Of a DNA stretch of 64,000 bases, positions 57,026 through 64,000 are shown piece after piece. The DNA is from Debaryomyces hansenii CBS767. Lineage: Eukaryota > Ascomycota > Pichiomycetes > Serinales > Debaryomycetaceae. Under the pieces are notes generated by a model. That model made no database searches. It saw nothing but the letters and a program-made list of their open reading frames with translations, and was not told where the DNA came from. The position numbers and the translations under genes were made by a program. The stretch covers positions 806,001-870,000 of the forward strand of contig NC_006049.2 in the NCBI RefSeq assembly GCF_000006445.2, given 5' to 3'. Position 1 is the first letter of the stretch, and each line of letters begins with the position of its first letter.

Positions 57026-59368
57026 CTAGGATAAATGTGCTTCTATGATGTTTTCCACGACACCATTGACATCAGCCTTCAAGTATTTCGAGTTCATCAA
57101 TACTTGCAAAAGCTTCTTAATACCAATGCCCATGGGATTCTCCATGTTGTTTAATTGGTCTACAATGGAATGTCTATCGTGTTCATTCATAAAACCGATT
57201 TTGGTCATAATTATCATTAATTCGTCAGTGCTGGTGACTTGACCCACACCAATGGTTTTGGTGAAACAGTCCACCAAGTTCATGTGTTTCAAAACCGAGT
57301 ATTGCGATGTTGTTCCAATGATCAAAAGTCTTCTTCCGTTGGGTGGCTGCTTGTTCAAGTTCACCATCAACATCTGCAAGATGTCGTTGGAGAACCTAGG
57401 ACCAATAGGGACATAGTTGATCAAATTCTCGATCTTGTCAATCACCAAGATGTTCAATGGAGACTTGTAGATATCTCTAAAAATATTGTCGATAGTGGTT
57501 ATCTTCATACCTTCGGACATTCCTACCAAGCTTTCGGCTGAAAGCATTTTAATAAATGGGAAATCCGAGTTTAGCGCTAAAGTAGAAGCGATTGCAGTTT
57601 TACCGCTCCCTGGAGGTCCATGTAACAAAATACTGATCAATCTCTCGGTTTCTGAAGACTTAACTTCATCAATAAACGATTGGCCCTTGTCAAAGATAGT
57701 CTTAACCTTAGGAGAGTATTGGATAATTCCGTGTGGAGCATTTTTGGTCAAGTCTTCTTCATTAACCCCAAACGCCGGTTTAACTTCATTCAATGCCAAC
57801 AAGAAATCGTTTCTGGTTAATCTCATCTTGGCAATATTGGCATCTACCTGTGCCATCGAGTCACTCTTGGTGTATTTATTGATCGCGAACGACGTTGCCG
57901 AATTACACAACCCTTCTAATTCGGCACCTGTGAAATTTTTGGTTAACGCAGCCAACTCGTCGAAATCCACGTCTTTTTCTAACAAGTCGTTTTGCTTCAT
58001 GTTCTTGGTGTGAATCAAAAGAATGTCCTTACGGCCCTTCTCATCCGGTAACGAGATTTCGATCTGGATCTCAAATCTACCAGGTCTTAATAACGCATTA
58101 TCAATCAAATCCAATCTGTTGGTCATACCGATAATCAAAATGTTGTTCAATTGGTCAACACCATCCATCTTGGCTAACAACTGATTAACCACATTGTCAC
58201 CAACCCCAGTACCGTCGGACTTTGCAGATCCTCTTTGCTTAAAAACAGAGTCCAATTCATCAAAGATGATGATATGTAATTGCGAGTTTTCTCCCTTCTG
58301 TTTGTATTCGGTTTCAGCGTCCAGAAACAACTTTCTGATGTTTTCTTCGGATGCACCAACATACTTGGACAACATTTCTGGCCCATTCACAACCTTTGGT
58401 TCCTTGACATTCAACATTTTACCAATCTGTCTAGCAATTAATGTCTTACCTGTACCGGGAGGACCGAACAACAACAACCCCTTAACATGTCTCAACGCTA
58501 ACTTTTCTACCAAATCAGGCGAAATAATTCTACTGGCAAAAGCTCTTCTGAAAATCTGCGAGAACTCCTCGTCTAACCCACCAATACCCATTTGTTCCAA
58601 CTTAAAGTCAGGGTTGATGATAGGTTTACCCTGAGGCTTTCTAAGCTGCCTCGAGCCACTAGCGGCCGCAATATTGATCGATGAGCCCTCTTGTGGGTAC
58701 ATGTTGAGCTGCGTCTGTTTGATCAAAATCCCTTTGGCATTCAAGTCGCTCAATGTCTGCAAGTTTGGCACATCGCCCAAGTTGTTGATATCAAGAACCT
58801 GGATACCTGTCACCGTGACGAGGAAAATATTCGCCTTGAAGTCCATGACAATCGATTGCGTTGGTTGCAAGATCTGGTTCTCGTACATCTTCAAAAAGTG
58901 TTGCACCAACTCATCGTGGTTGATAGGGGCCGAGTGCGCCTTCGACCTTGATCTGAAATCAACCACCAAATCTACACTCCCTAAATAGCTCTGTTTGTTC
59001 CCATCGAAAATGTTGAATGGCTCGACCACCACCGGTTGATGTAAAGACCACTTCCCCCACAGTCTCATGTTACCTGCAAGTCCAACTACTCCCGGTGCCA
59101 CCGACTCATCCTTGTAAATCGAATACACGAAATTCCCATCCAATATAACCGGTTCTCTGTTTCCCATCTCTTGAAAGTCCCTTGGATTAACCCCGATACA
59201 ATTCGACAACGCTACCGCATTCGAAGGGCAGTTATCCACCTTGAACTGCTTCTGGAAATGTCTCACTGGCGCCTTTCTTTCAGGCACAATTGGTTGATTG
59301 TGGGTGATCAACGGGTTTCCAGGGCCCGGATGATTTGATACCTTATGAAATCCTAACTTTTCCATCAT
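57026..59368 (-). CDS. SEC18: Sec18/NSF AAA+ ATPase
   Basis: A 780-residue homologue of NSF, which disassembles SNARE complexes after membrane fusion with Sec17 (alpha-SNAP). The N-terminal domain includes NAVALSNCIGVNPRDFQEMG. D1 has Walker A LLFGPPGTGKTLIA near 298 and Walker B IIIFDELDSVFKQRG, followed by NRLDLIDNALLRPGRFEIQ with the arginine fingers. D2 has HGPPGSGKTAIAS near 583 and the degenerate ILVIDKIENLINY Walker B typical of NSF. Length is close to Saccharomyces Sec18 (758). The start is the first of two consecutive ATG codons at 59368. It is divergent from TSA1. Confidence 0.96.
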   Translation of the reverse strand: MMEKLGFHKVSNHPGPGNPLITHNQPIVPERKAPVRHFQKQFKVDNCPSNAVALSNCIGVNPRDFQEMGNREPVILDGNFVYSIYKDESVAPGVVGLAGNMRLWGKWSLHQPVVVEPFNIFDGNKQSYLGSVDLVVDFRSRSKAHSAPINHDELVQHFLKMYENQILQPTQSIVMDFKANIFLVTVTGIQVLDINNLGDVPNLQTLSDLNAKGILIKQTQLNMYPQEGSSINIAAASGSRQLRKPQGKPIINPDFKLEQMGIGGLDEEFSQIFRRAFASRIISPDLVEKLALRHVKGLLLFGPPGTGKTLIARQIGKMLNVKEPKVVNGPEMLSKYVGASEENIRKLFLDAETEYKQKGENSQLHIIIFDELDSVFKQRGSAKSDGTGVGDNVVNQLLAKMDGVDQLNNILIIGMTNRLDLIDNALLRPGRFEIQIEISLPDEKGRKDILLIHTKNMKQNDLLEKDVDFDELAALTKNFTGAELEGLCNSATSFAINKYTKSDSMAQVDANIAKMRLTRNDFLLALNEVKPAFGVNEEDLTKNAPHGIIQYSPKVKTIFDKGQSFIDEVKSSETERLISILLHGPPGSGKTAIASTLALNSDFPFIKMLSAESLVGMSEGMKITTIDNIFRDIYKSPLNILVIDKIENLINYVPIGPRFSNDILQMLMVNLNKQPPNGRRLLIIGTTSQYSVLKHMNLVDCFTKTIGVGQVTSTDELMIIMTKIGFMNEHDRHSIVDQLNNMENPMGIGIKKLLQVLMNSKYLKADVNGVVENIIEAHLS

Positions 59369-59809
59369 ATGTGTATCTTTGATTGGAGTCCTAGCGTCTA
59401 ATAATGGATTAATATCTTATATTCCACGAAACAGGTCTGCTGTTCTGTTTAGCTATCGCTAGAAATCAGGGTCGTGCGAAGTTCCCAAAAAATACATTTA
59501 GCAGATTCGGGTCTATTAACCCGATGATTCTGTCATTATGGTTGGTACACTCAATGACAGAAACATCGGGTCATTTTGTCGATCCTCGGCCTCCAGATCC
59601 AGTCGTGTGGAGCACTGATAACGATGGCCAGATTTACTCGACTTATTAATCGCGCCACAGTTTGCTTATGATAATCTGTGGAACTATGGATTTTGCAATT
59701 GCTTCTATGGTAGTTACTCAGCGGATTATACAGCATTTTAGGTCGAAAAAGCTTCAGACGTCTATCGGAGACCCCAATGTAGCCTGCCATCTTGATATGG
59801 ATCGGTGGT

Positions 59810-59817
59810 ATTAGTCA
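59810..59817. promoter_or_regulatory. Yap1/Cap1-type site ATTAGTCA upstream of TSA1
   Basis: It matches the Cap1 consensus MTKASTMA and the TTAGTCA variant of the Yap1 response element, 219 bp upstream of the TSA1 ATG. In Saccharomyces, TSA1 is induced by oxidants through Yap1 and Skn7, so a role is plausible. Confidence 0.45.
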
Positions 59818-59882
59818 GTAGTTCGGAAGATCAGATAACCGATTTCGAAGTGTATTAGAGTTTACCCGGAACACTTTCCGCA

Positions 59883-59890
59883 ATTAGTAA
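59883..59890. promoter_or_regulatory. Yap1 response element (TTAGTAA = TTACTAA) upstream of TSA1
   Basis: ATTAGTAA contains the complement of the canonical TTACTAA Yap1 element and lies 146 bp upstream of the TSA1 ATG, 66 bp from the other site. Confidence 0.5.
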
Positions 59891-59931
59891 TTAATCGGGT
59901 CTTCTAGAATTTGTCGGACGAAAATCATCGG

Positions 59932-59939
59932 TATATAAA
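59932..59939 (+). promoter_or_regulatory. TATA box of TSA1
   Basis: TATATAAA lies about 97 bp upstream of the TSA1 ATG, matching TATAWAWR. This fits a strong, stress-regulated promoter. Confidence 0.6.
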
Positions 59940-60035
59940 TGGAACCATTTTCCACAGTTTTCCAGATTCCTTTTTATTGATTTACATTAATTATATATTA
60001 GTCAATTGACATTATAAACTATACAAATACACACA

Positions 60036-60626
60036 ATGGTCGCACAAGTACAAAAACCAGCTCCATCATTCAAGAAAACTGCTGTTGTTGACGGTGTTTT
60101 CGAAGATGTTTCTTTGGAACAATACAAGGGTAAGTGGGTTCTTTTAGCCTTCTTCCCATTGGCTTTCACATTTGTCTGTCCTACTGAAATCATTGCTTAC
60201 TCTGAAGCTGTCAAGAAGTTTGCTGAAAAGGATACCGAAGTTTTGTTCGCCTCCACCGACTCCGAATACTCTTTATTGGCCTGGACCAATGTCGCCAGAA
60301 AGGATGGTGGTTTAGGACCAATTAACCTTCCATTGATTGCTGACACCAACCACTCTTTAGCCAAGGACTACGGTGTTTTATTGGAAGATGATGGTGTTGC
60401 ATTGAGAGGTATTTTCTTGATTGATCCAAAGGGTGTCTTGAGACAAATCACCGTCAACGACTTACCAGTTGGTAGATCGGTTGAAGAATCCTTAAGATTG
60501 GTTGAAGCCTTCCAATTCACCGAAAAGTACGGTGAAGTTTGCCCAGCTAACTGGCAACCAGGTTCCGAAACCATCAAGCCAGAAGTTTCCTCTTCCAAGG
60601 AATACTTCGGTAAGGTCAACAAATAG
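60036..60626 (+). CDS. TSA1: Thioredoxin peroxidase Tsa1 (2-Cys peroxiredoxin)
   Basis: A 196-residue typical 2-Cys peroxiredoxin that reduces hydrogen peroxide and organic peroxides, using thioredoxin, and acts as a chaperone when overoxidised. The peroxidatic Cys is residue 48 in FTFVCPTEI and the resolving Cys is residue 169 in GEVCPANW. The [11 protein letters not shown] stretch and C-terminal EYFGKVNK give the GG(L)G and YF motifs of the oxidation-sensitive eukaryotic type. Length equals Saccharomyces Tsa1. Codons are strongly biased (GGT, AAG, TTG, GCC, GAC), as expected for an abundant protein. No in-frame CTG was noticed. Confidence 0.97.
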   Translation: MVAQVQKPAPSFKKTAVVDGVFEDVSLEQYKGKWVLLAFFPLAFTFVCPTEIIAYSEAVKKFAEKDTEVLFASTDSEYSLLAWTNVARKDGGLGPINLPLIADTNHSLAKDYGVLLEDDGVALRGIFLIDPKGVLRQITVNDLPVGRSVEESLRLVEAFQFTEKYGEVCPANWQPGSETIKPEVSSSKEYFGKVNK

Positions 60627-61019
60627 ATTTAGAAATACATTATATATACACTACACTAGATGATTTCAATATATTTATTACAGAAATTAGTATGGCCACA
60701 GTACGTGTAGTTTTAATGGAAAGGGGCTACGGGCCTGTTGCACCGTGGCGGTCTGACTAGAGAAGCCACATAAATTTTCAAGAGCCCCGGTTCAATATAT
60801 ATTCCTCCCATTGAGCATCGAAAATGCATTCTGCTCTGCTCGTATGTAAATAAATGCTAGTACATGGCCGTATTTCCTACTTAATCCCCCAATTCTCTCT
60901 GAATGTAGTACAAACACTATGTCGGTCCTTGGCTAGGTGAAAAAACTTGGCTGAAAATATCTCGCGATTCTAATAATCCGTTATTTCTGTCCTCTCTGTT
61001 AGCTACTCGCTGTATTACA
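60627..61019. other. Intergenic region between TSA1 and HNT2
   Basis: 393 bp with the TSA1 3' UTR and the HNT2 promoter. No additional gene, repeat or RNA feature is recognised. Confidence 0.4.
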
Positions 61020-61547
61020 ATGTCTGATGTTTATTTCTATAAGTATCTAGTCAATCACCAAGTATTCTTCAGGTCTAAGTATACTTATGCTTTGGTCAAC
61101 ATTAAGCCGTTGGTACCGGGACATGTACTTGTTGTACCATTAAGAACGAGCATTTTGAGGTTTGCAGATTTGTCGGTCGAAGAATCCCAGGATTACATGC
61201 TGACATTGCAGCTTATCCACAAATTTATAATACATTTATACAATGCCGACTCGTTGAATATAGCTATTCAAGACGGGCCCGAATCTGGACAATCCATACC
61301 TCATCTACACACTCACCTAATTCCTCGCTACAAGACCGATGGGTTTGGAGACGGAATATATGAAAAATTAGATAGGTTGGATCTAAATAATACCTTAATT
61401 GACTTTTTTGAAAGACAGCAATCGTACCAGAAAACTGGTGGATTTCAGCCTGTCCCAGATGAAGGTAGGCTGCCCCGGTCAGATGAAGTATTATCCAACG
61501 AAGCAATTTGGCTTAAAGACGAACTCGAAAAGTATATGAATCAATGA
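61020..61547 (+). CDS. HNT2: FHIT-type dinucleoside triphosphate hydrolase Hnt2
   Basis: A 175-residue HIT-superfamily hydrolase of the FHIT branch, cleaving Ap3A to AMP and ADP. It shows YALVNIKPLVPGHVLVVPLR, then IAIQDGPESGQSIPHLHTHL, with the HxHxH catalytic triad near residues 95-99. The C-terminal region contains IYEKLD, as in FHIT. Length fits the family (147 in human, about 206 in Saccharomyces). One in-frame CTG (61200-61202) falls where human FHIT has a polar Gln, which suits translation as Ser in CTG-clade yeasts. Confidence 0.92.
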   Translation: MSDVYFYKYLVNHQVFFRSKYTYALVNIKPLVPGHVLVVPLRTSILRFADLSVEESQDYMLTLQLIHKFIIHLYNADSLNIAIQDGPESGQSIPHLHTHLIPRYKTDGFGDGIYEKLDRLDLNNTLIDFFERQQSYQKTGGFQPVPDEGRLPRSDEVLSNEAIWLKDELEKYMNQ

Positions 61548-61739
61548 TGGGGAATACTTAACCTATATAAACGAATCTAGACGGTACATGTATCTAACAT
61601 ATGTATCTATCAATCATGTTGATCCACAATCTGTAGATATAGTTGTATACGGCTTAGAGTCGTGAGTGCGCTGCAATATGAAAAATAGAAGGTAAATTCA
61701 AAACGATAATATATAAGGCATATTTATTCATTATAAGGC

Positions 61740-62513
61740 ATGTCGAAGGAACCACTTGATGAAATACAATGGAAAAACCCTGAATGGATCCAGCAGTTTG
61801 GATTATTCACCGGTAATGTATTAGACTACTTTAGTGAGTCGCCATTCTACGATAGAACTTCCAATAACCAGGTTTTACGAATGCAATTTCAATTCCAACA
61901 AATCCCTCCTAACATAAATCCCCAAAAGTATTTACAACTGAAACTAGTAGAAATGACAGGTATAGAGTTTATTATTGCTGCATCGAGAGAACCTGATTTT
62001 TGGATCATAAGGAAACAAACAAGATTAAGTCCAAAGCAGGTGAATATTGAGCAAGACTACTATATAATAGGAGCCAATATATACCAAGCACCTAAGGTAT
62101 ACGATATATTATCGTCACGGTTACTCTCGAGTGTTTTATCCATCAAGGGTTCGATGGAGTTGTTAAATAAAATGAGTAAATTTAATATCCATGATATGGG
62201 CCATTCATATCCCACGTTACAAGCAGAAAAAGAAATATCATCAAGTTCCAACACAATCCCTAATACTGTTTCAGTTAATACGACCACGCCGATGTTGCAT
62301 ACTCCGGCAACCGCATCAAATATCAACTCCAACGGCCACTCGTCTACAAATCTTGGCTTGAACAATGAAATACTGAATCTTGCATTTGACAATTTACTAA
62401 ATAACGTAATTAATTCATCAAACGATGACACCTATTTAGAGGATATACCTTTATACGGCAAGGGAAGTACCGTCGAATCGTTGGGCGTAAAGGTAAACTT
62501 GGATGATGTATAG
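61740..62513 (+). CDS. MED6: Mediator head subunit Med6
   Basis: A 257-residue RNA polymerase II Mediator head-module subunit. The conserved N-terminal block is clear: IQWKNPEWIQQFGLFTGNVL, DYFSESPFYDRTSNNQVLRM, then EFIIAASREPDFWIIRKQTR and YYIIGANIYQAPKVYDILSS. The C-terminal third is Ser/Thr/Asn-rich and variable, as in other yeasts (Saccharomyces Med6 has 295 residues). It is convergent with the cyclophilin gene, with only 10 bp between the stop codons. Confidence 0.96.
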   Translation: MSKEPLDEIQWKNPEWIQQFGLFTGNVLDYFSESPFYDRTSNNQVLRMQFQFQQIPPNINPQKYLQLKLVEMTGIEFIIAASREPDFWIIRKQTRLSPKQVNIEQDYYIIGANIYQAPKVYDILSSRLLSSVLSIKGSMELLNKMSKFNIHDMGHSYPTLQAEKEISSSSNTIPNTVSVNTTTPMLHTPATASNINSNGHSSTNLGLNNEILNLAFDNLLNNVINSSNDDTYLEDIPLYGKGSTVESLGVKVNLDDV

Positions 62514-62523
62514 TTTATTTCCT

Positions 62524-63150
62524 CTAAAGTTCATCCTTAGCGTTCTGTTCGACGGCAATCTCCCCAGCAGCAGAAATCTTTAATTCCTTGGCTGGACGAT
62601 CACCATAGCTTGTAGAAACATTTTCCATGTAGTCAACTACATCGAAACCATCGACAACTTCACCAAAAACAACGTGAGCATTATTCAACCAGCTGGTAGT
62701 AACAGTGGTGATGAAAAATTGGGATCCGTTGGTGTTCTTACCAGAATTGGCCATCGATAATCTGTATGGTCTATCGTGCTTCAATTCGAAGTTCTCGTCG
62801 TCGAATTTTCCTCCGTAGATTGACTTACCACCGTAACCTTTACCGGTTTCAAAGTCACCCCCTTGAAGCATGAACTTAGGAATGATTCTGTGGAAAATCG
62901 AACCAGTGTAACCAAACTTTGGATCTGTTGAAATGGCTAATTGTCTAAAGTTCTCAGCCGTCTTAGGAACAACAGTACCAAATAAACCAATGGTGATTCT
63001 ACCGATTGGCTTACCTTCTTCAGTTACATCAAAGAAGACCTTGTGGGTAATTGGGGGGTTTTCTGCTAAATCCTTGGAAGCATTGATATACTTACCAAAG
63101 AATAATACGGCAATAGATAAGATTGCAAATAAACTAGTTAATAATTTCAT
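62524..63150 (-). CDS. CPR5: ER cyclophilin (peptidyl-prolyl isomerase) ending in KDEL
   Basis: A 208-residue secretory cyclophilin. The N-terminus [20 protein letters not shown] is a signal peptide. The cyclophilin core has [20 protein letters not shown], the catalytic Arg in [21 protein letters not shown] and [15 protein letters not shown]. It ends AKDEL, an ER retrieval signal, so the protein should be luminal in the ER. In Saccharomyces Cpr5 has HDEL. I choose the ATG at 63150; the frame is open for 17 codons upstream but without another ATG, and this start puts the signal peptide at the N-terminus. Confidence 0.92.
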   Translation of the reverse strand: MKLLTSLFAILSIAVLFFGKYINASKDLAENPPITHKVFFDVTEEGKPIGRITIGLFGTVVPKTAENFRQLAISTDPKFGYTGSIFHRIIPKFMLQGGDFETGKGYGGKSIYGGKFDDENFELKHDRPYRLSMANSGKNTNGSQFFITTVTTSWLNNAHVVFGEVVDGFDVVDYMENVSTSYGDRPAKELKISAAGEIAVEQNAKDEL

Positions 63151-63486
63151 CTTTGATACTAAGTACTGACAGTTTATTATGGAAACTTTTACTTGATTCA
63201 AAAAAGAACACCTACTACTCCCAGTGATGACACAAAATTGAAGGTTTCTACTTTCGACAATTTATTATAGACTTATGTTGTTATATTTACTCTGATTACA
63301 AGTAGTTAGCTATGTACAAATGATATACTAGTCTTGTGAGGATGGACTGGACGTCCAGAGAGCAATTGGAGAACTGGTCGACAATTGCAAAACTTTTTAT
63401 GACATGATTACGACAATCCCAAACGAGATGCCTGCTTGATTCAAGATGACTCTCATCCTTGCACGCAATAGCAAGAAAAAAGCACC
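63151..63486. other. Intergenic region between CPR5 and FYV4
   Basis: 336 bp containing the CPR5 promoter and the FYV4 3' end (both genes on the minus strand). No other feature is recognised. Confidence 0.4.
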
Positions 63487-63975
63487 TTAGAATTCTCTTT
63501 CTCCCTTTCTTTCGGCCTCCAACTCTTGCGATTCGAATCTTTCCTTTTCTTCTAACCTCTTTAATGCGGTTCTCTTGGCCAAAACCGTCTTTGCATTTCT
63601 TTCTCCTCCGTTCTTCTTCTTGCCTCTCTTGTGTTCTCTCAATGGTTCCAAGTCGTTCTGGAACTTGTGGATCCATCTGAGCATGTAACGTCTGGTGGAA
63701 ACATCAATACCCATGTTCTTCATATCCTTGGACGATGTTTTTAAAAACTTCTGCAAGTCACTTTCGAATGCGTCGAGATGTTCAATGCAGTCACGGCCAA
63801 TCAACTTGAAAAACGTTTCCAAGTCATGGACGTTCTCTTTGGTGCTGGTGGAAGTGTTTGTTTTAAGTGATATAGCAGATGCGCTTATTGGTCTTATTGG
63901 GGTGATATTTATGCATCTAGGAGCCGCCAACTTGGGCATTTGTATCAAGGGCCTAGCAAATAATCTGAAAGACAT
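63487..63975 (-). CDS. FYV4: Mitochondrial small-subunit protein mS41 (Fyv4, IGR motif)
   Basis: A 162-residue protein with an Arg/Ser/Ala-rich presequence ([20 protein letters not shown]). The IGR/SAM-like domain at about 50-110 is recognisable: [20 protein letters not shown], then [19 protein letters not shown]. This is the signature of Fyv4, now called mS41, of the mitochondrial ribosome. The C-terminal third is a very charged helix (KRGKKKNGG, then [16 protein letters not shown]). The gene starts 25 bp from the window end. Confidence 0.82.
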
Positions 63976-64000
63976 TATATATTCGTGTTGTATGCTGAAT

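Larger units (their letters stand above)
59369..60035. other. Divergent promoter region of SEC18 and TSA1
   Basis: 667 bp, less AT-rich than other intergenic regions, with two Yap1/Cap1-type sites and a TATA box near TSA1 (listed separately). A short frame on the minus strand has no family likeness. Confidence 0.5.

Noticed and set aside
59551..59790. 79-codon frame in the SEC18-TSA1 promoter region
   Set aside because: It overlaps promoter sequence and lacks any family likeness.

Overview
The window is nuclear DNA of an ascomycete yeast (Saccharomycotina). It is AT-rich and compact: about 36 protein genes in 64 kb, almost all without introns, with single-copy housekeeping genes on both strands. 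Two short spliceosomal introns have yeast-type GTATGT donors and TACTAAC/TACTAAT branch points. Gene content and protein similarity point to the Debaryomycetaceae/CTG-Ser1 group (Debaryomyces-like). This is an inference from remembered homologues. If it is right, in-frame CTG codons read as Ser, and residues quoted here as Leu from CTG should be treated accordingly.

Layout. 1-12.7 kb: the 5' tip of an unidentified minus-strand gene, AVO1 (TORC2), REX4 (rRNA-processing exonuclease), and a very long IRA1/IRA2-type RasGAP gene whose C-terminal ~330 codons lie in another frame. 12.7-14.5 kb: a gene-poor stretch with a strong candidate structured, Pol III-like RNA, next to a small hypothetical gene. 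14.5-27 kb: ATP19, BRX1, a rhomboid-family protein, a mitoribosomal mL50 protein, a CBS/PB1 membrane protein, RER2 (one intron), VPH2, an AlaX-type editing protein and MRPS9. 27-42.5 kb: SNT1 (Set3 complex), CDC6, MHF1, DUF1 (WDR48-like), RPB5 (one intron), RIB7, an MFAP1/Spp381 splicing factor, a FEN1-type elongase and RBK1. 42.6-54 kb: TIF32 (eIF3a), BCP1, CDC40/PRP17, a ubiquitin-specific protease ending in a polybasic CaaX box, RVS161 and a SNF1 beta subunit. 54-64 kb: an unidentified 374-residue protein, a tRNA-like remnant, SEC18, TSA1, HNT2, MED6, an ER cyclophilin ending in KDEL, and FYV4/mS41.

There is no operon-like or island organisation. I see no transposon, CRISPR array, rRNA or intact tRNA. 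Many neighbours are convergent pairs only 10-65 bp apart or share divergent promoters.

The most notable signals are the single-nucleotide frame break in the RasGAP gene; the TTTT-free, hairpin-rich candidate RNA at about 13.2-13.55 kb; the CaaX-tailed deubiquitinase; the CDC6 promoter with two perfect CC(W)6GG boxes plus an ACGCGT; the Yap1/Cap1-type sites upstream of TSA1; and the lineage-restricted 374-residue gene. No clear new defence or mobile system is visible; this is mostly core yeast chromosome.
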